From positions 49,104,001 through 49,168,000 of the forward strand of contig CM060731.1 of the NCBI GenBank assembly GCA_030704615.1: 64,000 bases of DNA, in the 5' to 3' direction. The translations under genes and the position numbers were made by a program. Shown here piece after piece: positions 35,523 through 45,728 of the stretch. Under the pieces are notes generated by a model, which saw only the letters and a list, made by a program, of their open reading frames with translations, had not been told where the DNA came from and searched no databases. Within the stretch, counting starts at the first letter, position 1; each line of letters starts with the position of its first letter. The DNA is from Takakia lepidozioides (taxonomy: Eukaryota > Streptophyta > Takakiopsida > Takakiales > Takakiaceae).

Positions 35523-35944
35523 TGTAACAAGGTAGAATCTAGAAGGTTCTAGATAGAGGATGAAAGTTCCCTAGAAGTTTCCAGAATAACTAGGAAGGAT
35601 CCTAAGAAGTTTGACTTGAGGCTCTCAAGTCAAACTTCTAAGATATTTATATTATGGAGAGTAGGTCAAATCTTTGATAAAGTCATATTGTAGAGAATAC
35701 GTCAAACCTACGAAGGTTGACTTTAGCAAGTATTTTTAATAAAGTCGTATTGTGGAGAATATGTCAAACCTAGGAAGGTTGACTTTAGGAAGCTTTGACT
35801 TGAGGCTCTCAAGTCAAACCTTTAAAATAATCATTTTGTGAAGAGTATATAAACCTGCAATGAAAGCCTAGAAGACATCGAGTTGTTTTGGGAAAAAGTT
35901 GAGAAGTACTTCTATTCTAGTTAGTATAGATCCTGGGTGTTACA
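35523..35944 (+). repeat. gypsy 5' LTR
   Basis: 422 bp, nearly identical to 43769-44205, with TGTAACA...TGTTACA ends. Contains repeated GGCTCTCAAGTCAAAC segments and a TATATAAACC TATA-like box near 35846. It lacks about 15 bp present in the other LTR. Confidence 0.92.
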
Positions 35945-35945
35945 A

Positions 35946-35957
35946 TGGTATCAGAGC
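35946..35957 (+). other. primer binding site, initiator tRNA-Met 3' end
   Basis: TGGTATCAGAGC, one base after the 5' LTR, is complementary to the 3' end of plant initiator tRNA-Met, the usual primer for plant gypsy elements. Confidence 0.93.
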
Positions 35958-36011
35958 CTAGTCTTTCTTAAAGTTGGGAGTGAATACCTTCTTTAGGAGG
36001 ATTCGATTAAG

Positions 36012-36762
36012 ATGTTTCTTTTTAGCAGAGCCAACTGCAACAAAATTTCCATACCGGGAGTATGTTGGCAGTTGCATTTTGCTGCTCAAGGAACCCGAGT
36101 GGACCTCTCCTACTCTGTAAGTCATGCAGCCAAGTACTCTGAGTCTCCAAAGCTTTCCCATGTTGGTGGTGTCAAACGCATTCTAAAATATTTACGTGGA
36201 TTTCCGGCTTTGCGGATCACATACACTGCACAGTCTGCGTTTCAAAATCAGCTTGTGGCATATCGTGATGCCGATTATGCTGGTGACATGGATGACCGCA
36301 AAAGCAGATCTGGGTATGTTTTAATGCTCAATGGAGGCCCGGTGGCATGGGGCAGCCGCAAACAATCTTGCACAGCTACCAGCACCACTAAAGCCGAGTA
36401 CATAACTGCTCATCTTGCCACCCAGGAACTCATTTGGATGTGCCGCCTCTTGCATGATTTACGCTACACACAAACTAGCCCTACAGTTTTGTACAGCGAC
36501 AATCAAGCCGCAATTCGTTTGGTACGAAATCCAGAGTTCCATAAACGCACCAAACACATTGACGTGAAGTATCGAAAGATCATAGAAGTTGAAAAGAGTG
36601 GCGATATTCTTATCAAGTATGTTTCTACTGCTAACAATGTGGCTCATATCCTCACCAAAGCCCTCCCTCGTGACAAGTTCTGCCGCTTCAAGACTCTACT
36701 CGGTCTCACTTCCACCGTTGTTGCTGATAGTGTTGATAGTTCAACCTCATCCCGAGTGGGAG
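36012..36762 (+). pseudogene. Ty1/copia RNase H fragment
   Basis: One open frame of about 250 residues covers the end of reverse transcriptase (GTRVDLSYSVSHAAKYSES, VKRILKYLRGFPAL) and RNase H: YRDADYAGDMDDRKSRSGY, AWGSRKQSCTATSTTKAEY, LYSDNQAAIRLV and KHIDVKYRKI. These are the standard copia blocks. It ends in a purine tract GAGTGGGAG directly before the copia LTR. The 5' part of the element is missing. It is the 3' remnant of a copia insertion in the gypsy leader. Confidence 0.85.
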
Positions 36763-37055
36763 TGTTGTAAAAATATACCTATAGCGCATATACGGTATGA
36801 GGTTGGCAGTGTACCGACCTATAGTTGGGTAGCTTCTTGGCATAGCAAAGATAACGATGAGCTTAGCTGAGCTCGTGCTGAGAGTTCTGATTACTGTGCT
36901 TAGGTGGTGCAGTGGGTGTGAGAGAAAGTGAGCGATAGCAGTGTACACTTGGATTGTGAAGCTATGTGTATACTTTCACAATCAGTGTTAATACAATCTC
37001 TTTGCTATATCGTTGTGCATAATTCTTGGAGTCAATTCACTGCACTACTTCAACA
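36763..37055 (+). repeat. copia 3' LTR
   Basis: 293 bp, starting TGTTGTAAAAATATACC and ending CACTACTTCAACA. It is closely similar to the inverted LTR at 45441-45728, so both belong to one copia family. Confidence 0.9.
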
Positions 37056-38090
37056 AGAACCGAGAGTCAACCTATTGGAGGTTGCTATACAGGAAGCCAC
37101 CAGTCACTAAAATGCATGGTGAGTGTCACCTAATATGTGAACAAGTGGAATAAAGGGACCTGATGTGACATCGATATCTGCTCCACCCACGCCGATAGTA
37201 ACAGTTGCCTCTATGAACTTCTCTGCACCCTTCACCACCTTGTCTTTCCCTCTTGCAGCCACTTTGATCTTACCTGCCATACCTGGCCCAACCCCATCAT
37301 AGCAAACAACTACTCATGCTGGCTCTGGCTCTCAAACCACTAGTGAGACACGCTACTAGTGCATGTGCCAGCATGTTGAAGACACAAGTTACAAGCAACT
37401 AGTCAGTTGCTTCTCACCGGACCGACATATTAGTAGAAGTATCTAGAAATTGGAAAGTAACTAGAACTAGAACTATCAGCTAGAACTATCTAGAAAGCCC
37501 ACGCTAGAAAGTCAATCCTGGACTCATTTCATTAATTAATACAGGTGGCCTTCCTACATTGGCCCCCTCTTTTAACTCTTGGACCACAGTATCTCCTGGA
37601 CCACTCTAGAATCAGCGCCGAATGAAACTGCTCTATATATTATCACTGCAACTTTGTGATATTAATTTGAGGGGGTCAAGTGATATACCATATAGCAATC
37701 TCAACGATCTTCCCTTATTCTGCATACCTTGGTGCACTTGATTGAACGTCATGAGCAGGAAATATAGCAAACTTCGGACAACATATTGTTCAAGTAGTAG
37801 TCATCAAGCAGTATGTCGAAAAATCCCTGCAGTATCCTATGAGATGCATTTCTTCAGAACTGCTCTCGTTTAGGATTTTAGCCTCATTATAGCATACATG
37901 ATCTGTGTGCATGATGTGAAGTATGGATATCCGCTAATAACTCTAACGTGTGGACTACATGTGAGTCAAGCTTCTGTCAACTGATACTTAGCCAGAGATC
38001 AGGAAGCTTGATATTACTATTAGCCAAATTATCTGCTAATTAAGTATCTGCAAAACTCGACCTGCAAGCCTTGTATGGAATATCCAGTAT
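37056..38090. other. copia-associated non-coding sequence
   Basis: Between the copia LTR and the integrase fragment. A short minus-strand frame near 37110-37285 (MAGKIKVAARGKDKVVKGAE) is open but unrecognised. The rest shows nothing I can name. Confidence 0.4.
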
Positions 38091-38094
38091 GTTG

Positions 38095-39085
38095 TGCAAA
38101 CTCTGTTTAAGAGACTTTTAATACCCACACCTGGGTTGATGGAAAACAGACCACAAGAATTCTCAAGGATGTTGTCCATGTGCCCAACCTTGGCAGAAAC
38201 TTATTCTCTACCTCTGGAGGAGCCCAGAAAGGAATTGATACCCTACATACCAAAGGAGGATGTTGTCTTATGGCTGACGGAGAAGTCGTGATGAATGAAG
38301 TGGAAGAGTATGGAATCTATAGACTGTCAATGACGGTGGTATCATCGTTGGAGTCCTCAGGAAACACCGCATTCTCCGCCAGTATAATTGGTGTACAGAG
38401 CAAAAAGGGCTGCACTCAGAGCTTGGACGTTTGGCACAAAAGACTTGGTCATGTCCATCATGGAATGATCAAGCATATGGAGAATAGAGACATGGTTGAT
38501 GGATTGTTTATTTTAGGGCGAATGGAGGATCAACCCTTTTGCGTGGGTTGTGCTTATGGAAAAAGCCACAGAGAGCCTTTTCCTTGGAATGAACACAAGG
38601 AGAAGATCACAGAGATTGGAGATTTAGTGCATTGTGATCTGTGTGGCCCAATCAATGTGATCAGCATTGGTGGCGCAAGATATTTCGCATTATTTAAGGA
38701 TGATCACAGCGGGTTTAGGGTCATTTTTACATCACACATAAAACAGCCACACTGGATTGTCTACGTCGTTTCTATGGACAAATGCAACGTGAGACAGGCA
38801 TGACCATCAAGATCCTCCGATCAGATAAAGAAACAAAATTTTGCAATGGAAAATTTGAAGAGTTCATGAGCCAGAAAGATATCAAGCATGAGCTCACTTG
38901 TGTTTACTCCCTTTGAGCAGAATGGGGTGGCGGAAAGAGACAACCGTACTATTATTGAGTCTGTGCGCAACATGATACACGCTAGCAATATTCACACATG
39001 GTTTTGGGGGGAGGCTGCGCACACTGCAGTGTATTTGCTCAATCGAACCGGAAGCCGTTTGCTGGACAACGTCACACCATCATGA
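38095..39085 (+). pseudogene. Ty1/copia protease-integrase fragment
   Basis: The end of the protease region (RILKDVVHVPNLGRNLFST) is followed by the GAG-pre-integrase zinc motif (WHKRLGHVHHGMI ... CVGCAYGKSHREPF). The integrase core follows with DLVHCDLCGP, FALFKDDHSG, ILRSDKETKF and SPFEQNGVAERDNRTI, which contain the DDE triad residues. There is a frameshift near 38760 and a smaller disturbance near 38910. Reverse transcriptase is missing. Its order after an RNase H/LTR piece shows that more than one copia remnant lies here. Confidence 0.85.
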
Positions 39086-39234
39086 GTTCAAACGTCCCTT
39101 TTGTATTACCAATAGTCACGTACGGGATGGTTTGGGATTGCACTATTTATATACTGTATTATGATAAGAGAATAGAGATAGTATACATTAATTTTAGAAG
39201 ACAACCATCACGAAAGAAGGAGTAGTGGAGCAAG

Positions 39235-40317
39235 ATGGCGGACAATGAAGAAATTGTGGACAACGCACACACTACTCATCAAGCCAATTATCAGACGGTG
39301 TGGATAATAGAGCGCTTACACGAATTGCAGAATACTCTCGTCACAATTCAACAACAAAACAACGTGTTGATGGAGGAGCTTAAACAAGTGAGACAATCAA
39401 TTGCCCTGGGACTAGTTGTTGATGGGTCGGATACGTTGCTGCAAAAGATGACCAAGACATGCAAGGTCGAGCCGTATAAAGAAAGTCGCGCAATGAGAGT
39501 GCTAGAAGGATGGATTTATCGAATGGAGGTACATCTGTCATATTTTCCTACATCAAATGATTTGAACCACGGAATGTTTATACGATCTTTTCTACTCGAC
39601 AATGCTTCAACATGGTTACAGACATGGGAGAGAAGATAGATTGCAAAATGAGAACTTTTACTATGGAGCACCTTGAAAGTGGGACTGCTCCAATAATTCA
39701 AGGCAGTAGATGTTGTTACAACTGCTCGAATGAAATTATGGAATTTGGAACAACGCGGGAGTGTGCAAAATTACATTGAAGATTTTTTGAATCTTCAGGT
39801 TCAAATCGAAGACATGAGTCCTGCAGAAGTTTTAGACAACTTCAAAAGAGGATTGAAGAAGAAAATTCAATGAGAGGTAATTTTACGCAACCCGGTTGAT
39901 GTCCACGATGCAATTTCATTGGCCCAAAAGATTGAAGGGACGCTACCAAAATACGACGAAGGTATAAACGTTCCATTGAACCAATACGGACCAACGCCTA
40001 TGGAGCTTGGAAATCTTCGAAGACGGGATAACTTCCAATACTCTCAAAGAAATAGGCCGGGAATCAGATATGGAGAAGATAACACACAGCGGTGAATGAA
40101 ATTGAATGACAAGGATGTGACCTCCTCAACATTCTCACGAACAGAAGGACAAAGGGAAAGTCGACAATGTTACAACTGTGGAAAATACGGACATCTTGCA
40201 GCCAACTGCCGAAGTGGAAGGTACAATCGACAAACTTATCAAAAACCTCTTAACAGTTTAAGGAGAGGAGAAGATAACGAACATCACAATGAGCAGGAAA
40301 ACGAGGACAATCAGTAA
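39235..40317 (+). pseudogene. gypsy gag
   Basis: Starts MADNEEIVDNAHTTHQANYQ. A coiled region is followed by the Gag core (WIYRMEVHLSYFPTS, FLLDNASTWLQTWE) and the PMELGN motif before a CCHC zinc knuckle (CYNCGKYGHLAANC, about 40174-40215). At least four in-frame stops occur, for example near 39637, 39871 and 40092. Most are explained by CGA-to-TGA or TGG-to-TGA changes. Confidence 0.88.
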
Positions 40318-40439
40318 GTAGACCTCGCGGTCTTACTGGTTCTACAAAGAAGAGGAGAGGAGAGGCGAGGGGCCCTACAAGGAGAAGAGACAAATCAATC
40401 ATGCGGGCAAGAAAGAGACGCAGTTAATTGTGGCAGATG

Positions 40440-43400
40440 GAACCTTGTAAGGTATTCATGTGAAAGTGTTAATAGACCCTGGGGCAACAGAAAACTTCTT
40501 ATCTAGAAAGACTGCCTTGAAACTAGGACTCCCCTTAGAAAAAGATGAAAGAGAGGAAGTAGAAATGTCAAATGGACATACATAAGCCATTGAGACACTA
40601 CCTAAAAACATAAAGTTGTCGATTGGTAAATATAGAGAAACCTTAGAATGATGAGTGGTCAGACTGGCTCGATATGACGTAATATTAGGCATGTCTTGGA
40701 TGGAATCTCACAACCCTGAGGTTGATTGGCGTAGAAAGATAGTCAAAACCCAGAATTGAAAAATATTGGGAGATCGAGTGAGGACACCATATCGAAACCT
40801 ACCATCATTTGTTATAGGTACTACAGCTATATGTAAGAAAGACTTATTATTTGTAGATTTAATAAGAGACGTGGAAAATCCGAAAAAAGACATGAGTGAG
40901 GTCCCTATAGAATTACAGAGTATATTGAAAGAGTTCAAAGATGTCTTTCTAGATGACCTACCAGCACGACTTCTGCCAAAGATAAGAGTAGATCATAAGA
41001 TTGAGGTTGTTCCAAGTAGTGCTCCTTCTTGTAAAGTCCTTTATTGATTAGCACCAAACGAGTTGGAAGAATGTAAGGCTCAAATCGAGGACCTACTATC
41101 AAAAGGCTTTATAAGACCAAGTGTATCCCCGTATAGAGCGCCGGTGTTGTTTGTGAAGAAAAAAGATAGAGCAATGCGCATGTGCATTGATTATCGAGCA
41201 CTCAACCAGCAGACAGTGAAAAACAAGTACCCGTTACCACGCATGGACGATTTATTTGACCAACTGCGAGGAGCAAAATACTTTACGAAGCTTAATCTGA
41301 GGAGTGGATACAACCAAATTCGAGTCGCTGATGAAGATGTATATAAGACGGCTTTTCGCACTAGGTATGGACATTTTGAATACATGGTTATGCCATTTGG
41401 TCTCACCGATGCCCCAGCCACATTCATGGGCCTCATGAATGATATCTTTCGTCCATTAGATTTGTGATAGTCTTTTTAGATGATATTCTGATCTATAGTA
41501 ACAGCCTTGTCGAGCATACAAACCACCTCAAACAAGTATTACAAGTTCTCCGTGAGAATCAGCTATATGCCAAAGCATCTAAATGTGAGTTTGGAAAACA
41601 AGAAGTAGATTATCTTGGGCATCGCGTGAGTAGGAAGGGAATTGAGGTAATGAGTGAGAAAATAGAAGCTATTCAGCAGTGGATAGCCCCTGAAGACATT
41701 ACCCAATTAAGGAGTTTTCTTGGCCTTACCGGATTCTACAGACGATTTGTACGGAAATTCTCAAAGATTGCCCAACCATTGATAAATCTTTTGGGCAAAG
41801 AAATTAAATAGAAGTGGGGTACAGAAGAGGAGTTAGCATTTCAGGCCTTGAAGGATGCGTTGCTTCATGCCCCGATCTTGAAATGGTATGATCCGACAAG
41901 ACTAATCAAGCTCTCGGTAAATGCGTCAGGCTCAGCAATGGGTGGGATATTACAACAAGAATGGGAAGACGGATGGCACCCAGTGGCATATTTTTCTCGT
42001 AAATTGTTACCCGCGGAAGAAAATTATCATACAACCGAACGAGAAGAATTGGCTATTGTTTTCACTACAAAACATTGGAAGCACTATCTTGGAGACAAAG
42101 AGTTCATAGTGGAGACAGACCATAAACCGTTGGTGTACTTGGAGACACAAAAAGATCTATCGAAGAGACAGATTCGTTGGGCGGAGTGACGACAACAATT
42201 TAATATGAAGATCGTCTATGTGGAGGGAAAACGACAATTGGCAGATGCAATGACAAGGATGCCACGCATAAACACATTGACAGAAATCAACATTCAACCC
42301 GATTGGTGGAACAAGATAGCGACGATTTCTAAAGATGATGGGGAGATCGTGGACGCTAAAAAGAAGGGCAAAGTGACAGAAGTTCGAGGGTTGGTATTCA
42401 AGGAAGGTAAACTTTGGATCCCTGATGAACCTGCATTGAAGACAGAAGTCTTGTTTGAAGCTCATGATACGGCGATAGCATGACATGTTGGAGTTGAAAA
42501 AACATTCGAACAACTAAAACGAACATTTTAATGGCCGCGGATGCGAGACGAGGTGGAAACGTACGTTCGAAGTTGCATGAGATGTCAACAAAACAAGTCA
42601 ACAAACCGCAAGCCAGTAGGTCTTTTACAACCACTACCAGTACCAAACAGACGTTGGGAACATATGAGCATGGATTTGGTTTGTGAGTTACCTCAAACCT
42701 CATCGGGATACGACATTATAGTGGTCTTTGTAGACAAATTGAGTAAGATGATATATATCCGTCACACTAGAAAATCCGTCACTGCACCTGAACTAGCTCG
42801 ACTATATCTGGAAGCGGTCTATTCTCATCATGGGTTATCTAAAGTTCTCATTACTGACAGGGGTACCCAATTTACTAGCTTGTTTTGGAAAAACTTATTT
42901 GGTCTTTTTAAAACCAAATTAGCTATGTCAACAGCCTATCATCCGGAGTCAGATGGACATACAGAGCAAGTAAATCGTACAATTGAAGACATGTTGCGGG
43001 CCTTTACGTTAGAAGAACAAGAAAAGTGAGATTGGTTATTACCATTGGTAGAATTTTCATACAATAACTCGGTCAACGCGTCAACGAAAGAAACTCATTT
43101 CTTTTTTATGTATGGTGAACACCCAAATGTGCCAACAACTCTTACGAAGTTCAATTTATCAAAAGATGAGTTATCCAAGGTAGCCGCGACTAACGCATTT
43201 GTACAACAAATTCGACGGGGAGTACGTCAAGCTAAAGAGAAGCTGATGATTGCCCAAAATCGCCAAAAGCAGTATGCAAATGCACGTCGACGGGATGAGG
43301 AGTTTGCAGTTGGGGATCAAGTGTGGTTGTCTACAACTAATTTACACATCATTGGATCGCGAAAACTAGGGGCACGGTTCATTGGTTTTTTTTCGATCAT

Positions 43401-43755
43401 TAAACGCATTGGAGCAGTAGCATACAAGCTGGAGTTACCACCACATATGAAGATCCACCCGGTGTTTCACGTTTCTCTACTACGTTGTTACGAACCTCGA
43501 CCGTCAATATTCAAAGATAATCAAGAACCACAACCTTTACCAGAGTTGATAGACGGAAATGAAGATTGGGAGGTCGACCGTGTTCTGAAAAAACGCACAT
43601 ACAAACGAGGGCGACATGAGGTGTTGGAGTATTTGGTTTTATGGAAAGGATTTCCATTATATGAAGCTACCTGGGAACCGGTGCAAAATCTTGCAAATGC
43701 TCAATTGATAATTCAAGCTTTTGAAAATTCGAACAACGAGGACGTTGTTTTTTAA
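40440..43755 (+). pseudogene. gypsy pol: protease, RT, RNase H, integrase, chromodomain
   Basis: Protease (VLIDPGATENFLS near 40470) is followed by reverse transcriptase ([51 protein letters not shown]). RNase H follows (LSVNASGSAMGGILQ, VETDHKPL), in which the usual catalytic Asp of the DAS motif is Asn (GAT to AAT). Then come the integrase zinc finger, core (MDLVCELP, ITDRGTQFTS, TAYHPESDGHTEQVNR) and a chromodomain (VDRVLKKRTYKRGRHEVLEY ... LWKGFPLYEATWEP). Stops interrupt it near 41045, 41465, 41809, 42187, 42481, 42529 and 43027. The chromodomain suggests targeting to methylated-histone chromatin, as known for chromoviruses. Confidence 0.92.
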
Positions 43756-43768
43756 GAGATGGGATGAT

Positions 43769-44205
43769 TGTAACAAGGTAGAATCTAGAAGGTTCTAGAT
43801 AGAGGAGGAAAGTTCCCTAGAAGTTTCCAGAATAACTAGGAAAGATCCTAAGAAGTTTGACTTAAGGAAGTTTGACTTGAGGCTCTCAAGTCAAACTTCT
43901 AAGATATTTATATTATGGAGAGTAGGTCAAATCTTTGATAAAGTCATATTGTAGAGAATATGTCAAACCTATGAAGGTTCACTTTAGCAAGTATTTTTGA
44001 TAAAGTCGTATTGTGGAGAATATGTCAAACCTAGGAAGGTTGACTTTAGGAAGCTTTGACTTGAGGCTCTCAAGTCAAACCTTTAAAATAATCATATTGT
44101 GAAGGGTATATAAACCTGCAATGAAAGCCTAGAAGACATCGAGTTGTTTTGGGAAAAAGTTGATAAGTACTTTTATTCTAGTTTGTGTAGATCATGGGTG
44201 TTACA
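43769..44205 (+). repeat. gypsy 3' LTR
   Basis: 437 bp, preceded by a purine-rich AAGAGATGGGATGA tract. Near-identical to the 5' LTR except for about 15 extra bases (near 43862) and scattered substitutions, suggesting a relatively recent insertion despite the many coding stops. Confidence 0.92.
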
Positions 44206-45113
44206 CACACCTCTGATCCTTTCCACCGCTTGCTTCTCTTCTGAGATATCGCTGTAAGTTGAAAACCAACTTCGATTCTGACACATGTGCTGTGAGCAGC
44301 AATTGTCCATGTACCAATGCTGTGAGCAGCTTTGTACATTCCCTGCCCCAATGTCGAGTGGCTCGACAGTTCCAACATTCTGTTGTTTTCTTTTGCTCTG
44401 CTATTTCTTTTTCTGCGTTGTTCACGTTGCTCCAGCGTGAGCGGTGGTTTTCCTGACTGTGAACCACTTTTTCCTTTGAACGATGCTGCATATGCGGTTA
44501 CACTTGCACTTTTGCCATTAGCTCTGCTTTCTTGGTCCCGCATTCTTGATTCTTCTCTGATCAGCCTCCCAGTCATGATACTTATCGTTCGCTCAATTGC
44601 AGGGACATTTTCCCATGATGATTGAAACGATCCATATGCTGCTGGCAGCTGACTTAAAATCTTGGCCATGACTGTGTTGTCAGTGAATATATTATCTCCA
44701 AGATTTGTGAGCTCACATCGCGCCTCCTCGATCTTACCCAAGAAATCTGCAATACTATCATCTTCATCCATGGTAATATCAAAGAAACGCTGTTGAACAT
44801 GGTGAATGCTTTCATGCGAATGCTGATCGTGTACCTCACTCAATTTATCCCAGATCGCCTTGGAGATCTTGCATCCCATGATATATTTGGATACCTTCTC
44901 CTCCACGGCTTGGCACAAAAGAATAACTGTCTGATTATCTTTCTTGATCCATACATCTAAACCCTCGGCATCATTGGAAGGTCTCATTGTGGTGCTATCT
45001 ACTACGTCCATCAGCTCTTTTCCAAGAAAGAGAGCTCGCATCTGAAACTGCCACATATGGAAATTTTGTCCTGAGAACCTCCTAATATTGCCCAGATCTT
45101 GAAGATCAGCCAT
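44206..45113 (-). pseudogene. Ty1/copia gag, cut by the gypsy insertion
   Basis: From ATG at 45113 (minus) the frame reads MADLQDLGNIRRFSGQNF, FQMRALFLGKELMDVVDS, then the Gag polypeptide (KISKAIWDKLSEVHDQHS, DFLGKIEEARCELTNLGD). A frameshift near 44450 moves the CCHC knuckle (CWNCRATRHWGREC) to another frame. The protease start (WTIAAHSTC) follows and the frame is then severed by the gypsy LTR at 44205. It is a close relative of the gag remnant at 6.0-6.3 kb. Confidence 0.88.
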
Positions 45114-45426
45114 GCTTGCTACGTTTGACGACAAATGAAACAAAGAAAAGGAACAACTGACGACGTACACTTTGAACTTAAAACCCAAAAGACATAACCC
45201 AAGTGCTACCACTGTTGCAAAGTTACTCACAAGAGCTCTATACTGGGGACAAGAAACCCTGTCTTGTGTACTGCAAGTGCGACGACATGACTTCACTGTA
45301 TTTAAGCTCAACAGCTTAATTGACACAGATACTCTAGACACAATATCTAACGTAACATAAATGAGAGAGAAACTAAAACAATGCAATACCGCTTTTAGAC
45401 CAGTGCACTTATCCCGGAAGAGATTC

Positions 45427-45440
45427 GTGGGCCCATAACC
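45427..45440 (-). other. copia primer site matching initiator tRNA anticodon arm
   Basis: Directly after the LTR (minus strand) stands GGTTATGGGCCCAC. This is complementary to the anticodon-arm segment GTGGGCCCATAACC of plant initiator tRNA-Met, not to its 3' end. It implies priming by a cut tRNA half, as known for Drosophila copia. Confidence 0.8.
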
Positions 45441-45728
45441 TGTTGAAGTAGTGCAGTGAATTGACTCCAAGAATTATGCACAACGATATAACAAAGAGAT
45501 TGTATTAACACTGATTGTGAAAGTATACACATAGCTTCACAATCCAAGTGTACACTGCTATCGCTCACTTTCTCTCACACCCACTGCATCACCTAAGCAC
45601 AGTAATCAAAACTCTCAGCACGAGCTAAGCTCATCGTTATCTTTGTTATGCCAAGAAGCTACCCTACTACAGGTCGGCACACTACCAACCTTATACCGTA
45701 TATGCGCTATAGGTATATTTCTACAACA
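45441..45728 (-). repeat. copia 5' LTR
   Basis: 288 bp in inverted orientation, TGTTGTAGAAATATACC ... CACTACTTCAACA on the minus strand. Matches the LTR at 36763-37055. Confidence 0.9.

Larger units (their letters stand above)
35523..44205 (+). mobile_element. Ty3/gypsy chromodomain retrotransposon (decayed)
   Basis: Bounded by two LTRs (35523-35944 and 43769-44205) starting TGTAACAAGG and ending GGTGTTACA. Flanks are CACAT and CACAC, a 5-bp target duplication with one mismatch. A primer site for the initiator tRNA 3' end follows the first LTR. Gag and Pol with an integrase and a C-terminal chromodomain identify a chromovirus. Many in-frame stops make it non-autonomous. About 3.1 kb of copia sequence (about 36010-39090) lies in its leader. 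The element itself interrupts a minus-strand copia gag gene that resumes at 44206. Confidence 0.9.
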
